64,000 nt of DNA from contig NZ_CP029176.1 in NCBI RefSeq assembly GCF_003352165.1, positions 372,001-436,000 of the forward strand, in the 5' to 3' direction. Position 1 is the first letter of the stretch. Every line of letters begins with the position of its first letter. Below the pieces are notes generated by a model, which was not told where the DNA came from, made no database searches, and worked only from the letters and a program-made list of their open reading frames with translations. The position numbers and the translations under genes are program-made. The stretch is from Acidibrevibacterium fodinaquatile. GTDB lineage: Bacteria; Pseudomonadota; Alphaproteobacteria; Acetobacterales; Acetobacteraceae. Below are positions 32,432 to 41,581 of this stretch, piece by piece.

Positions 32432-32812
32432 TCAGCGCGTCGCGCCATCCAAAGGCCGTGGATGGGCAGTCAAAATCGCGGTATCGAGTCGTGTGTTGAT
32501 TTGGCTGAGGGCGGCGTTGATCTGCGCGATCACCGCCCGCTCGGCATCGACGCTTTCATCGATGCGCCGGCCGATCCCGGCGAAGCGCTCGGCTTCGTCG
32601 GCGCGCGCGGCGATCAATTGCTGCTGCAAACTTTCGATGGATTTCTCGCGCAGCGTGATCTCGGCGGTGATCCGCTCCTCCTCATGGCCGACGGTGACGG
32701 CGACGTAAAACACCGAACTGATCACCGCGCCGACCATACCGAGCAGCGACAGAAGATTGCCAGCGGTGACGACACCATCAAAGCGGACGTGATGGTTTTT
32801 GCCGTCTTCCAT
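32432..32812 (-). CDS. membrane-anchored coiled-coil protein of lysis region
   Basis: 126 residues from ATG 32812. One transmembrane helix near 18-40 ('GNLLSLLGMVGAVISSVFYV') precedes a long charged coiled coil ('EERITAEITLREKSIESLQQ' and on). The single-helix coiled-coil form fits an inner spanin or holin accessory. Start and stop overlap neighbours by one base. Role inferred from context only. Confidence 0.6.
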   Translation of the reverse strand: MEDGKNHHVRFDGVVTAGNLLSLLGMVGAVISSVFYVAVTVGHEEERITAEITLREKSIESLQQQLIAARADEAERFAGIGRRIDESVDAERAVIAQINAALSQINTRLDTAILTAHPRPLDGATR

Positions 32813-33177
32813 CACGCGTCTCCGGCGCCGGCGAGACACGTATCGACCGGTGCGCCATTGAACTCGGGCAAGCGGCGCGGGTTGCCGTCACGCGCCTCGC
32901 TCGCGGCCTTGGCAAGCTTCGCCTTGAGGGCTGAGTAAAGCATCGCCGTGGTGATCGCATGCCAATCCGTCCCCGGCGGGAAATCGGCGAGCATCAACGC
33001 ATAGCATCGCGGCGTCCCGAGCGGGTTACACCCGGCGCGCCGCGCCGCCTCCGAGACATACCCGGCCAGCGCGATTTCGATGCGTTTGGCATCGAAGAAA
33101 TCCTGGCGATGGACGATGCGCCAGTAGGTCACTGGCGCGCCGGTGTGATCGGGATCGAGCGATTTCGTCAGAGCCAT
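32812..33177 (-). CDS. hypothetical phage protein
   Basis: 121 residues with no recognised domain. The sequence is soluble and mixed alpha/beta, with 'LDPDHTGAPVTYWRIVHRQD', 'RIEIALAGYVSEAARRAG' and 'YSALKAKLAKAA'. It lies between the fibre gene and the lysis genes with 12 bases to the former. The beginning resembles short phage proteins sometimes placed next to tail fibres (possible assembly helper), but this is a guess. Confidence 0.5.
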   Translation of the reverse strand: MALTKSLDPDHTGAPVTYWRIVHRQDFFDAKRIEIALAGYVSEAARRAGCNPLGTPRCYALMLADFPPGTDWHAITTAMLYSALKAKLAKAASEARDGNPRRLPEFNGAPVDTCLAGAGDA

Positions 33178-33189
33178 CGTGGAAACTTC

Positions 33190-36100
33190 CTATTGCAGGC
33201 GCGCCCAAAGCGCGCTGGTCGCGAAGAAAATGAAGCGGGCGGCGCTGTTTGCCGAAAGCGCCGTCGGCGCACCGGAAATCGTCTGCCCGGTATTGGCGTT
33301 GAGGGTGAGCGCGGTGATGGCGGGGATGGTCGCGATGGTCACTTCCTGGCCATCGATCGGTGCCGCCGGCAGGGTGACGCTCAGAGCAGCCAGCGTCGCG
33401 CTGCCGGCGATCTGCAACAGCGAACAATTATTTGGAACGACGAGCGCGGCACCGCTCGCCGGCGTTTGATAGCTGTAGGATTGTTCGGCGCGCGCCCCGA
33501 GCAGCGCGACCGGAGAGCCGCCGGCGCCGACGGAGCCGAGCGCAACCGCGCCGTCGCCGGCGCCGGCGAGTGTCACGCCGTTGGCGGCAAGCGCGCCGGC
33601 GCTGCTGATCGCCGCCGGCGCGCTCGCGCTGCCGGGTGTGAGGTTCAGATAATTCGCGAAGTTGGCGATCGGCGTGAGACGGGCGGCATCGGCGCCATTG
33701 GCGGAAAAATGCAGAACGCCATTCCCCTGTGTTGCAAGCGCGAGATCGACAGCAGCGTCTGCGCCCGCGCTCGCAAGGCCCGGCGGCGCGCCGTTTCCGG
33801 CGCCAAACAGCCGAAGCCCGTTGACCGCGCCCGCGACAACGCTATTGAGCGCCGGCGCATAGGCGTAATTCGGCTTGTCCCAGCCATTGCCGACATCATG
33901 GACGTTGGCGGACGCCGTCGTCGTGAGCGCCGCGACACTCAGCGTCTCGGTCGCGCCAGAGGAGGCGCTTGCGCTGACGCTGATGCCTGCTTGCGCTGGT
34001 GCGTAGAGCACGAGCGTCTCGGAATTGGGATGAGCGGTGACGAAAACCCCTGCGGCGGGCGCATAATTTCCCGAAAGCACGGCAAGCGGGCTTGCGAACG
34101 TCACTGCGCCGTTGAAGGCGATCTCGGCAGTGATGGCGGCACTGAGTGTCACCGTATTGCCGGCGATCGCAGTGATCCGCGCACCGGCCGGGATGGCCGC
34201 GTTGCCGTAGGCCACCATGCCAACCGCGAGCGCGCTTGCATCATAGAGCGTAAGCGTGCTCGCCCCCGCGAGTGCGGTCTGCAGGGTCGTCGCCGGCGCG
34301 ATCACGCTCGCCGCCTGAACCGCGTTCGCAAGCCCAAGCGCCGCGCTCGCGAGAGTATCGCCGCTGACGAGCGTGTAGCTCACCGCAACCGGGCCGCCGA
34401 TCAACGCGCTGCCCGATACCGTGAGCGTCAACACATCACCGGCTGTTGGCGCCCCGCCGATGGTGACGGCGTCGGCGGCAAGCAATCCGCTCGCGATCGC
34501 GCTCGCACCCTTGGTGTTGACCGAGCTGTTGCCCGCGAGCGTCAAAAGCCCGCCATTGGTTTCGATATCGATCGGCACAGCGCAGCCGGAAAAACAATTC
34601 CCGACAATGGTCGCTGCGAGAATGTTGCTGATCTGGACGCCGACACCGCCATCTTGCGGCAGAACATCATTGCCGATGAGAGAGAGACGCGCGTTCGGCG
34701 CATCGATGCGAAGAGCAGGTTGCGGCGAAATCACGCCGTTATGGGCATAGCGCGTGAGCTTGCTGTCGGTGATGCGAATCTCGTAGACATAATCGCCTTT
34801 GATGTCGAAAATCATGCCCTCGCAAAAACCGACCTCCATGTTGGCAACGGTCAGCATGAGATCGGCGCCGGAGGCCGATTCGTAAACATTCGGCGCGGGA
34901 TTTTCGATCAGAAACAGCGGCAGTGGCGCCGAGGTGTCGCCTGTGATATAGCCATAGACGCTGAAATTCTCGAAATGCGTGGTTTGCAGGACGCCATGAT
35001 TGACGACTTGCAAAACCGAGCCGATCGAGTCGAAATTCGTCTCGGTAAAATTTCCCGCAAGCGTGCCGCCATCGACGAGGATCGCGGTGCGATAGCCGAA
35101 CACGAAATTACCGACCGCAATCGGCCCGCCATTGGTCGTCGAGGAGGGCGCGGTGGCGCTACCATTGCCGGAAACGAGCAGCCAGACGCTCCGCGTTGTC
35201 GCGTAATTGCGGAGATAGTAGTTATTCTGAATGGCTTCGAACGTGGCACCACCGGCGAGCGCCGCCAGCGTCGGCACGGTGATGGTAACGGTATTGCCCG
35301 AGATGCTGGCGATGGTGGCATTATAGGGAATAGCGCCATTGCCGCTGAGCGGCATGCCGGGCACGAGATTGGCGACGCTGTTGACCGGGAGCGCCGTGCT
35401 GCCGGCGGCAACACCGGCGGCGAGCGTCAGCGTGACCGCAACCGTTGCCGCGGCACCGCCGCCATAATGCAGCATCTCGTCCTGGAACACGCCCCAAGAA
35501 AAGAAATTGTCCGACATGAAGATGATGTCGGCGACGTTGGGAAGATTGAAACAAACATTGAGGGCGCAAATGCGGTTGCGCGTAAACATCACATCGCCGA
35601 CCGTGGTCGACGCCGGAACCGCGAAGAAATCATAGGCGTTGGTGACCTGATTGTCGGTGAACACCACGTCAGCAACAGCGGAAATCCCGGTCATGCCAAG
35701 AAATAGCGGCGGATAGACGATCGGGCCGCTCGGCTGGTCGACCTGGTTCGGGTAGTAAAAACAAAGGCGCTCGATCAGCACCGAGGCGCCGATCAGAAAC
35801 GGCGATTGCGCCGTCGCGGTGATCCAGATCTGGCTGCCGTTTTTGCCATAGGGATAGCCGAAATCGGTGCCGCCATCGCCGATCAGGGCAACGTTCTGGA
35901 GCGTGATTTGAGCGGCGCCAGCAAGCAAAATCGGGCCACCGGCCGGGATATAAAGCGCTTTGTTGGCAGCGCTTGCGGCGGCGACGGCGGCGGCGAACGC
36001 CACCGAATCATCGGTTGTGCCGTTCCGCGCAAGGCCAAAATCATTGACATTGATGCGATCGGCAAAGCGCGCGGCAAGCGAACGTGCCGTCGTGGTCGCG

Positions 36101-36555
36101 TTTGCGATCGCCGTCGCGCTGGAGAGATCGGTCGCGCTGACGCTGCCGCCGCTGATCGCGACGGCAGACGCGCTTTGTGTCGCGAGACTCCCAAGCCCGA
36201 GATTGCCGCGCGCCAGCGTCGGATTGGCGAGATCGGAGAGATTGTTTGTGCTCTGCAACGCACCGGTCAAGCGCGGATCGTTGCCGGCGGCAACTGTTCC
36301 CGCCGTCGTGCCGATATTTGCCGAAAGCGTCGCATTGGCGAAAGTAAGACCATTGCCGATCGCGATCGTCTCCGGGCTCCCGGCCCCGAGGCTCGCGCGC
36401 CCGAGCAGCGAGCCGGTCGGCACGCTGAGCGCGGGCTCGGTGCCGGCGAGCAAGGTGGCAACCGTGACCGAGCTGGTCACGCCATTTTGCTGCAAGGGCA
36501 ACTCGTCATCGGAATTGACCGAGGTGACGGTGGGCAGTTGCGGAATGGTGGGCAT
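33190..36555 (-). CDS. tail fibre/spike protein with pectate-lyase-like beta helix (1)
   Basis: 1121 residues from ATG 36555. The first 80 or so residues ('IPQLPTVTSVNSDDELPLQQ', 'NGVTSSVTVATLLAG') match the start of the next upstream gene product and should attach to the baseplate. Near 150-200 lies 'FADRINVNDFGLARNGTTDD', the pectate-lyase-superfamily entry motif for a right-handed beta helix. Repeats with Gly/Asn turns and Ig-like stretches ('AAGSTALPVNSVANLVPGMP') follow. It probably binds or cuts surface polysaccharide. No catalytic residues can be assigned. Confidence 0.75.
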   Translation of the reverse strand: MPTIPQLPTVTSVNSDDELPLQQNGVTSSVTVATLLAGTEPALSVPTGSLLGRASLGAGSPETIAIGNGLTFANATLSANIGTTAGTVAAGNDPRLTGALQSTNNLSDLANPTLARGNLGLGSLATQSASAVAISGGSVSATDLSSATAIANATTTARSLAARFADRINVNDFGLARNGTTDDSVAFAAAVAAASAANKALYIPAGGPILLAGAAQITLQNVALIGDGGTDFGYPYGKNGSQIWITATAQSPFLIGASVLIERLCFYYPNQVDQPSGPIVYPPLFLGMTGISAVADVVFTDNQVTNAYDFFAVPASTTVGDVMFTRNRICALNVCFNLPNVADIIFMSDNFFSWGVFQDEMLHYGGGAAATVAVTLTLAAGVAAGSTALPVNSVANLVPGMPLSGNGAIPYNATIASISGNTVTITVPTLAALAGGATFEAIQNNYYLRNYATTRSVWLLVSGNGSATAPSSTTNGGPIAVGNFVFGYRTAILVDGGTLAGNFTETNFDSIGSVLQVVNHGVLQTTHFENFSVYGYITGDTSAPLPLFLIENPAPNVYESASGADLMLTVANMEVGFCEGMIFDIKGDYVYEIRITDSKLTRYAHNGVISPQPALRIDAPNARLSLIGNDVLPQDGGVGVQISNILAATIVGNCFSGCAVPIDIETNGGLLTLAGNSSVNTKGASAIASGLLAADAVTIGGAPTAGDVLTLTVSGSALIGGPVAVSYTLVSGDTLASAALGLANAVQAASVIAPATTLQTALAGASTLTLYDASALAVGMVAYGNAAIPAGARITAIAGNTVTLSAAITAEIAFNGAVTFASPLAVLSGNYAPAAGVFVTAHPNSETLVLYAPAQAGISVSASASSGATETLSVAALTTTASANVHDVGNGWDKPNYAYAPALNSVVAGAVNGLRLFGAGNGAPPGLASAGADAAVDLALATQGNGVLHFSANGADAARLTPIANFANYLNLTPGSASAPAAISSAGALAANGVTLAGAGDGAVALGSVGAGGSPVALLGARAEQSYSYQTPASGAALVVPNNCSLLQIAGSATLAALSVTLPAAPIDGQEVTIATIPAITALTLNANTGQTISGAPTALSANSAARFIFFATSALWARLQ

Positions 36556-36583
36556 GGTAAGCCTTTCGTGACGGGTCGCGAAA

Positions 36584-39136
36584 TCAGGCGACGGCAACCC
36601 AGCCGGTTGCCGCGGTTCCGGTTTGCTTCACCCAGAATGTGCTGCCGACACCGCCGGCGAGATTGCGGTAATCAGAGCCAGGTGGCGCGGCGATGACGCC
36701 TTCCGGCGAGCCGGTGCCGATGGTCGAGATCACACCCTCGGGCGCGGCGTCAGAGGTGATGCGAAGAACGCCTGCGCCATTGGGATGAAGGCGCACATCG
36801 CCGCCATTGACGCTGCCGAACGTGACCGATCCATCCCCAGGAAACGCGAAATAGCCGCCGAGCGGCACGATGCCGGCGCGCCACGCGCCATAGGTCACCG
36901 TCCATTCAACATCACTATTGGCCGGCACCGTGAGGTCGAACAATGTCCAGTTTTCCTGAAACGGCGCCGAGCCGACGCGGGTAAACACGACGGCTTCGTT
37001 GCAGCGCGTGCGAAGCCGCCGGCCGGTTGGCAGCGGCGCCGAGACATAGGCGGTTGCGGCGGCCCCGGTGCCGTCACCGCTAATAGTGACCGGAATGGAC
37101 GCCCCGATCGCGCCATAGCCACTGCCGGCATTGGTCAGCGCGATGCCGATGATCGCGCCATTGCGAATGAATGCGATCGCGCTGGCGCCACTGCCGGGCC
37201 CGCCGATCGCGACAGTCGCCTCGGTATAATTCGCCCCACCTTCGATGACGCGAACGAAGCCGATCGCACCCGCCATGGCATATTGTGAGGAAGACACCAT
37301 GCTGGCGATCGGCCCGGTGACCGTGGTGATCATGACCTCGTCAGCAATGTCGGGAAATACCAGCGTTTGCGGCCCGCTGCCGCTGGCGAGCGGATTGATG
37401 GTAAGAAGCGCCGTGTCGTTCCAGGAGTTGCCGGAGATCAACACAGAATCGGTGGCGGCCGTCAGGCACTGCGCGATCGTCGCCGCACCCGTCCCCATGA
37501 AGCGGTTGTTCCGTATGACGACGTTCTCCGGCCCATCGCGCAGAACGATGCCGCCGCCTTGCGAAAACCCGATCCAATTGTCGCTGATGGTGAGGTTCGT
37601 GCAGCTGATACCGAAATTGTTGCCGTGGCCGTCGGTTTCGACATTATTGACTTGAATGGCCCAGAGCGTGCTCCCCTGGATACGGTTGCGCGAGACCCGC
37701 ATATTCTCGCTGCCGCCAGGATTGATACCGATCGCAGCACCCGAGATGAAATTGCCGACGATATCGCCATGGATCGCGCCACCCGAATCGATGCCGTAAG
37801 GCGCCGTGCCGCTAAGCCAGACGATGGTATTATTGCCGATCAGACTGTAGGCGGTATTGGCGAGCAGACCCGCACCATTGGCGCCGTTATCAACAAGCAT
37901 GTTGCCGGTGACGGCAAGCGCCTGTCCCGCAACGGCGATGCCGTAATCGCTATTGTCATGGCAGATATTATTGGCAACCAGAATCGCCAGCGCGTCGGGA
38001 TTGGCATTGCCCCAGACCGGCGGCGTCGTATTGCTCTGGTTGAAATTGCCGATCGAGATGCCGCGCTGATTGTTCCAAGCGCGGCAATTGGCGACAAGGC
38101 AGAGATGAAGTTTTTGAAGGAAGTTTGGATCGGTGTAGTCGATGACGATGCCATAGCTGCCATTGTCATGGGCGCGCGTTCCGGTAATCGCAACCCCCAT
38201 CACCGCCTGCACCCAGATCCCATGGATCGCATTGCCATAGGCTTCGCAATCGCGAATTTCGTATTGCACGCTCTCAGGATCGGAGGCCTGAATGACGAGG
38301 CCGGAGCCCATCGTCGGCCCGCCGGCGCCGGTGAAAACGCAGGTCTCAAACACCGCCTTGGTGCAAGCAGGCGTAACCAGAACCGCCCAGCTATCGGTGG
38401 TGATGGTGGCGTTGGCGTCAAAGATGATGCCGGCGGCGTAGAACGCGGCACTCGAGATCGATATCCACGCATCGCCGGTGCTTTGCGCGCCGCGGCGGAG
38501 GATCGTCTGCCCGGGCGCGCCGAGGAGAACGGCGCTCGCGGTGTTCGGCGTCCATTGGCCGGTCAAGAGATAGGTCTTCGGGCCAAAGCGCAGCGGACGG
38601 CCGGAGGCAAGGGCGGCGTTGATCGCGGCGGTATCGTCGGTCACGCCATCGCCCTTGGCGCCGAAGCTCTCGACGCTGACGCTGTCTTCGAGAAACTCTC
38701 CAAGCGTGCGGCTGGCGGTTGCGCCGTTGGCGACGGCGACCATGCCGGAGGCGGAAATATTGGGCAGTGTCGCGATATTTTGCATGAACTGCGCGTAAGG
38801 CACCGCGACATTGCCGCCGTTCTGCCCGAGCGGGACGAGATCGCCGGGCTGTGGCGCGATCCCGGCGCCGAGTGCCGGCACCGAATAGGGCGCCGCCGCG
38901 GCGCTCAGAACGCCGTTCGCGAGCGAGAGATTGGCGCCGATACCGATCGCTTGCGCGCCGCCGACGCCAGGGCCAGGATTGCCGAGAAGCGCGTTGGCGC
39001 CAAGGGCAAAGGCGGGCTGCACGCCGGCCAATATCTGCGCGCGGGTGACCTTGCGGGTGATGCCGTTCTGGCTCGTCGGATATTCGTCGGTGTCGGCCGC
39101 GGAGATCGCCGGCGGCAGGGCGTCGATGGTCATCAT
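36584..39136 (-). CDS. tail fibre/spike protein with pectate-lyase-like beta helix (2)
   Basis: 850 residues. The N-terminal module ('IDALPPAISAADTDEYPTSQ', 'NGITRKVTRAQILAGVQPAF') is paralogous to that of the neighbouring fibre. 'VSVESFGAKGDGVTDDTAAI' is the classic pectate-lyase-like entry motif of phage depolymerases, followed by a long parallel beta-helix region with many N/D turns ('NNICHDNSDYGIAVAGQALA'). The C-terminus has 'STFWVKQTGTAATGWVAVA', a common fibre end. It likely recognises and may degrade host polysaccharide. It ends 28 bases before the next fibre gene. Confidence 0.8.
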   Translation of the reverse strand: MMTIDALPPAISAADTDEYPTSQNGITRKVTRAQILAGVQPAFALGANALLGNPGPGVGGAQAIGIGANLSLANGVLSAAAAPYSVPALGAGIAPQPGDLVPLGQNGGNVAVPYAQFMQNIATLPNISASGMVAVANGATASRTLGEFLEDSVSVESFGAKGDGVTDDTAAINAALASGRPLRFGPKTYLLTGQWTPNTASAVLLGAPGQTILRRGAQSTGDAWISISSAAFYAAGIIFDANATITTDSWAVLVTPACTKAVFETCVFTGAGGPTMGSGLVIQASDPESVQYEIRDCEAYGNAIHGIWVQAVMGVAITGTRAHDNGSYGIVIDYTDPNFLQKLHLCLVANCRAWNNQRGISIGNFNQSNTTPPVWGNANPDALAILVANNICHDNSDYGIAVAGQALAVTGNMLVDNGANGAGLLANTAYSLIGNNTIVWLSGTAPYGIDSGGAIHGDIVGNFISGAAIGINPGGSENMRVSRNRIQGSTLWAIQVNNVETDGHGNNFGISCTNLTISDNWIGFSQGGGIVLRDGPENVVIRNNRFMGTGAATIAQCLTAATDSVLISGNSWNDTALLTINPLASGSGPQTLVFPDIADEVMITTVTGPIASMVSSSQYAMAGAIGFVRVIEGGANYTEATVAIGGPGSGASAIAFIRNGAIIGIALTNAGSGYGAIGASIPVTISGDGTGAAATAYVSAPLPTGRRLRTRCNEAVVFTRVGSAPFQENWTLFDLTVPANSDVEWTVTYGAWRAGIVPLGGYFAFPGDGSVTFGSVNGGDVRLHPNGAGVLRITSDAAPEGVISTIGTGSPEGVIAAPPGSDYRNLAGGVGSTFWVKQTGTAATGWVAVA

Positions 39137-39138
39137 GC

Positions 39139-39627
39139 TCAGCTGCCCGTGATCAGAATCGGATTGCCGTTTTGATCGATGAGAATGAGGCCAGTGTTGG
39201 TGATCAGATCATCCGGCAGAACCGGCAGCGAGGAGAGGGAATAGACCGGCAGCAAAATGCTGCGCGCGAGCGTGCGGCCGGAAAAGGTGGTGATCGTGAC
39301 AGTGACGGTGTAAACCGTGCCAGATTGGCCAGCAGCGAGCCAGAGAACCGCGATCGCGCCATTGGCGAGCGCGGAATTCAGCGTGAGATCGCCGGGATTG
39401 TCGGGCGCGATGGTCACCGAGAGCGTCGAGATCCCGTCGCCAGGATTGCCCGCGAGCGCTGCCGAGACGTCGAATTGATAGTCGAGAACATCATTCGGGT
39501 CCTTGAGCGGCCAGATCGGCAGGGCCGGCACCGCCGGCTGGGTTCCGCGTGGCACCGGGACGAAACCGTCGAGCACCACCGTGCGCGCGGTCGAGGGCTG
39601 CCAGACATGGGTTGCGGGCGTGGACAT
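39139..39627 (-). CDS. phage structural protein, fibre-associated
   Basis: 162 residues. Beta-rich sequence with 'VVLDGFVPVPRGTQPAVPAL', 'VLDYQFDVSAALAGNPGDGI' and 'LSVTIAPDNPGDLTLNSALA' resembles an Ig-like phage protein found between fibre genes; I recall the pattern but cannot name the family. It lies 2 bases from the fibre gene and 21 from the glycine-rich protein. Probably a fibre connector or decoration. Confidence 0.6.
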   Translation of the reverse strand: MSTPATHVWQPSTARTVVLDGFVPVPRGTQPAVPALPIWPLKDPNDVLDYQFDVSAALAGNPGDGISTLSVTIAPDNPGDLTLNSALANGAIAVLWLAAGQSGTVYTVTVTITTFSGRTLARSILLPVYSLSSLPVLPDDLITNTGLILIDQNGNPILITGS

Positions 39628-39648
39628 GGCGTTCTCCGAAACTGCTGA

Positions 39649-40884
39649 TCACCACTCAAGAATGACGAGACCGTTGGCGCCCGTGCCGCCGGCGCCGTCG
39701 GCGATGCCGCCGGAGGCACCAGCGCCGGCGAAGGCGCCATCAAGCCCCGGGAGACTGGTCGAGCTGCTTCCCGCCGGCCCAAAGGCGCCGCCGCCGCCAA
39801 AGGCCGCGCCACCGCTCCCGCCGACCAAGCCGCCGCCGGGAAAGACGAGGCCGTTTTGGCCAAACTGCCCAGAAATACCGAGGCTTCCGCCAGAGCCGGT
39901 GCCACCGTTGGCGGCGGCGACGCCAGCGCCGTTGGCGCTGCCGCTGCCGCCCGGCGCGCCCCCTGTCGCTGACGCAAACGTGCCGAAACTGGTCGTGCCA
40001 CCGGCGAGGCCTGAGGTGCCGCCGGCGCCAACGGTGATCGCAATCGTGGTCCCGGGTGTTACGGGGAAATACCCCTCGGCATAGCCGCCGCCGCTGCCGC
40101 CGGCGCCACTGCCGCCGCCACCCGCGCCGCCGCCCGCCCCCCAGAGCCGTGCGCGCACCTGCGAAATACCGCTCGGCACCGTCCATGTCCCGCTTTGGCC
40201 AAACGCGGTCATGCGCGAAACACCCGGCGTCAGCGCGGGGAGTTTGAAGGGAATGAAGGGCGCGGTCGCCAAGGTTTCGATGTTTGCCGCGGTGATGCTG
40301 GTGGCGCCGTAAGCGACGGTGATGACATAGAGCCCAAACCAGCCGCTATCGACCGGCGGCGTCGTTTGCGTGCCGGTCGGGGCCGGCGCGCCGGATTTCA
40401 CCTGCAACTGCACGCGCTCGATGCGGGCGGTATTTTGCGCCGCGCCGGAATTCGACGGGCCACTATAAGGCTGCGCCGGATTGGCGGCGTTGTAATAGGG
40501 AAGAATGACGGGATCGGTGTCGCTTTCGAGGAAGCTCGCCTCAATGAGATAGGCGATGGACTCGCCCGAAGAGGTCGGCGCGGTCAGCGTGAAGCTCGTC
40601 GGGGTGGTGTTGATGCCCATCTTCACCAAAGGATCGGTATTATCGGCCGGAAGCGCGCCATAGGCGAGCGGGTCGATGGTGGTGAGCGTGGTGATGCTGC
40701 CAGGACCGACCGTGACGCTCATCGAGGCCGGCGAGGTCGGGGCGCAGGCGAGGCCATCGACGACGGTATTGCTCCCGAGCGTTGCCTGCACGAGATAGCC
40801 AAGGGCGATGAGCGTGTTGCGATTGATGGTGAGAATATCAGTGTCGAGCGGGATCGCGCCCGGATAGACGATGTTGCGGTCCAT
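39649..40884 (-). CDS. glycine-rich tail fibre protein
   Basis: 411 residues. The N-terminal part ('MDRNIVYPGAIPLDTDILTI') recurs in baseplate-attached fibres. The C-terminal 160 residues are an alternating polyglycine domain ('RLWGAGGGAGGGGSGAGGSG', 'GGYAEGYFPVTPGTTIAITV') with a terminal 'GANGLVILEW'. Such polyglycine sandwiches occur at the receptor-binding tip of contractile phage fibres (gp38-like adhesins). It occupies the place of gpH in P2-like order, after the gpI-like gene. Confidence 0.75.
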   Translation of the reverse strand: MDRNIVYPGAIPLDTDILTINRNTLIALGYLVQATLGSNTVVDGLACAPTSPASMSVTVGPGSITTLTTIDPLAYGALPADNTDPLVKMGINTTPTSFTLTAPTSSGESIAYLIEASFLESDTDPVILPYYNAANPAQPYSGPSNSGAAQNTARIERVQLQVKSGAPAPTGTQTTPPVDSGWFGLYVITVAYGATSITAANIETLATAPFIPFKLPALTPGVSRMTAFGQSGTWTVPSGISQVRARLWGAGGGAGGGGSGAGGSGGGYAEGYFPVTPGTTIAITVGAGGTSGLAGGTTSFGTFASATGGAPGGSGSANGAGVAAANGGTGSGGSLGISGQFGQNGLVFPGGGLVGGSGGAAFGGGGAFGPAGSSSTSLPGLDGAFAGAGASGGIADGAGGTGANGLVILEW

Positions 40885-40923
40885 GGGTTCTCCTCTAGCG
40901 GCGGACGTTGCGGCGCCGGATGG

Positions 40924-41580
40924 TCAGTTGCTGATGCGGGTCCAGGCGATGGTCGCGGCCGGCAGCACCGCGGCGATGGCGGCGTCGATGTCGCTGTCGC
41001 TAATGCCGAGGCTGGCGAGAGCGAGATCGGCATATTCGATCGGCCCGACACCATAACCGCCGCCAGCATTCCAGCCGGCAACGTTGGCGATACCGTTTTC
41101 CCGTGGCCGATAGGCGGTGACGAAGCACTGAAATGGTAAATTGAGATCGCCCCAGCCGCCGGCGACGCCATAGCCCGCGCCACCGCTTGTGTAGCTGCCG
41201 GTATCTTCTGGGCGGGTCGGCTCGAAAATCACCGGCGCGCGTCCCGTAAGATCAACGAGCGCTTGCGAAAGCGCCTCGCGCGTTGCTTGCGGGCGAAGAA
41301 TATTTTGGTCGATGCGGGCGCGAAAAGCCGCGTCGCTCTCGCCGGCTTTGCGCGGCAGACCATTGCCGAAGAAATCGAGCGAAATCATATCAAGAAAAAT
41401 GCCGGTCGCGGTCGCGATCCTGGTTTGCGTGATGACATAGGCGAGCAGGCTATAGACGAAGGCCCAGATCGCGCCGATGCCGGCGAGCAGCGCGTTGAGA
41501 ATGGGGCTCGGAGTGCCGAACCATGGCGGCAGAACGGCCTTGATGCGCGCTGCCATGTCATTCTGGTCGCCGGTCGCCAT
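40924..41580 (-). CDS. baseplate protein in gpI position
   Basis: 218 residues. It starts with a helical part ('ARIKAVLPPWFGTPSPILNA', 'LLAGIGAIWAFVYSLLAYVI') and has 'SLDFFGNGLPRKAGESDAAF' and 'ILRPQATREALSQALVDLTG', a pattern seen in tail proteins that follow baseplate J. It stands one base after the gpJ-like gene and before the fibres, so it should be the P2 gpI equivalent linking the baseplate wedge to fibres. Assignment rests on order and general pattern. Confidence 0.7.
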   Translation of the reverse strand: MATGDQNDMAARIKAVLPPWFGTPSPILNALLAGIGAIWAFVYSLLAYVITQTRIATATGIFLDMISLDFFGNGLPRKAGESDAAFRARIDQNILRPQATREALSQALVDLTGRAPVIFEPTRPEDTGSYTSGGAGYGVAGGWGDLNLPFQCFVTAYRPRENGIANVAGWNAGGGYGVGPIEYADLALASLGISDSDIDAAIAAVLPAATIAWTRISN

Positions 41581-41581
41581 C

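Noticed and set aside
32959-35706. 915-codon open frame on the plus strand
   Set aside because: Antisense shadow of the large fibre gene; composition dominated by Arg, Asp and Ala without domains.
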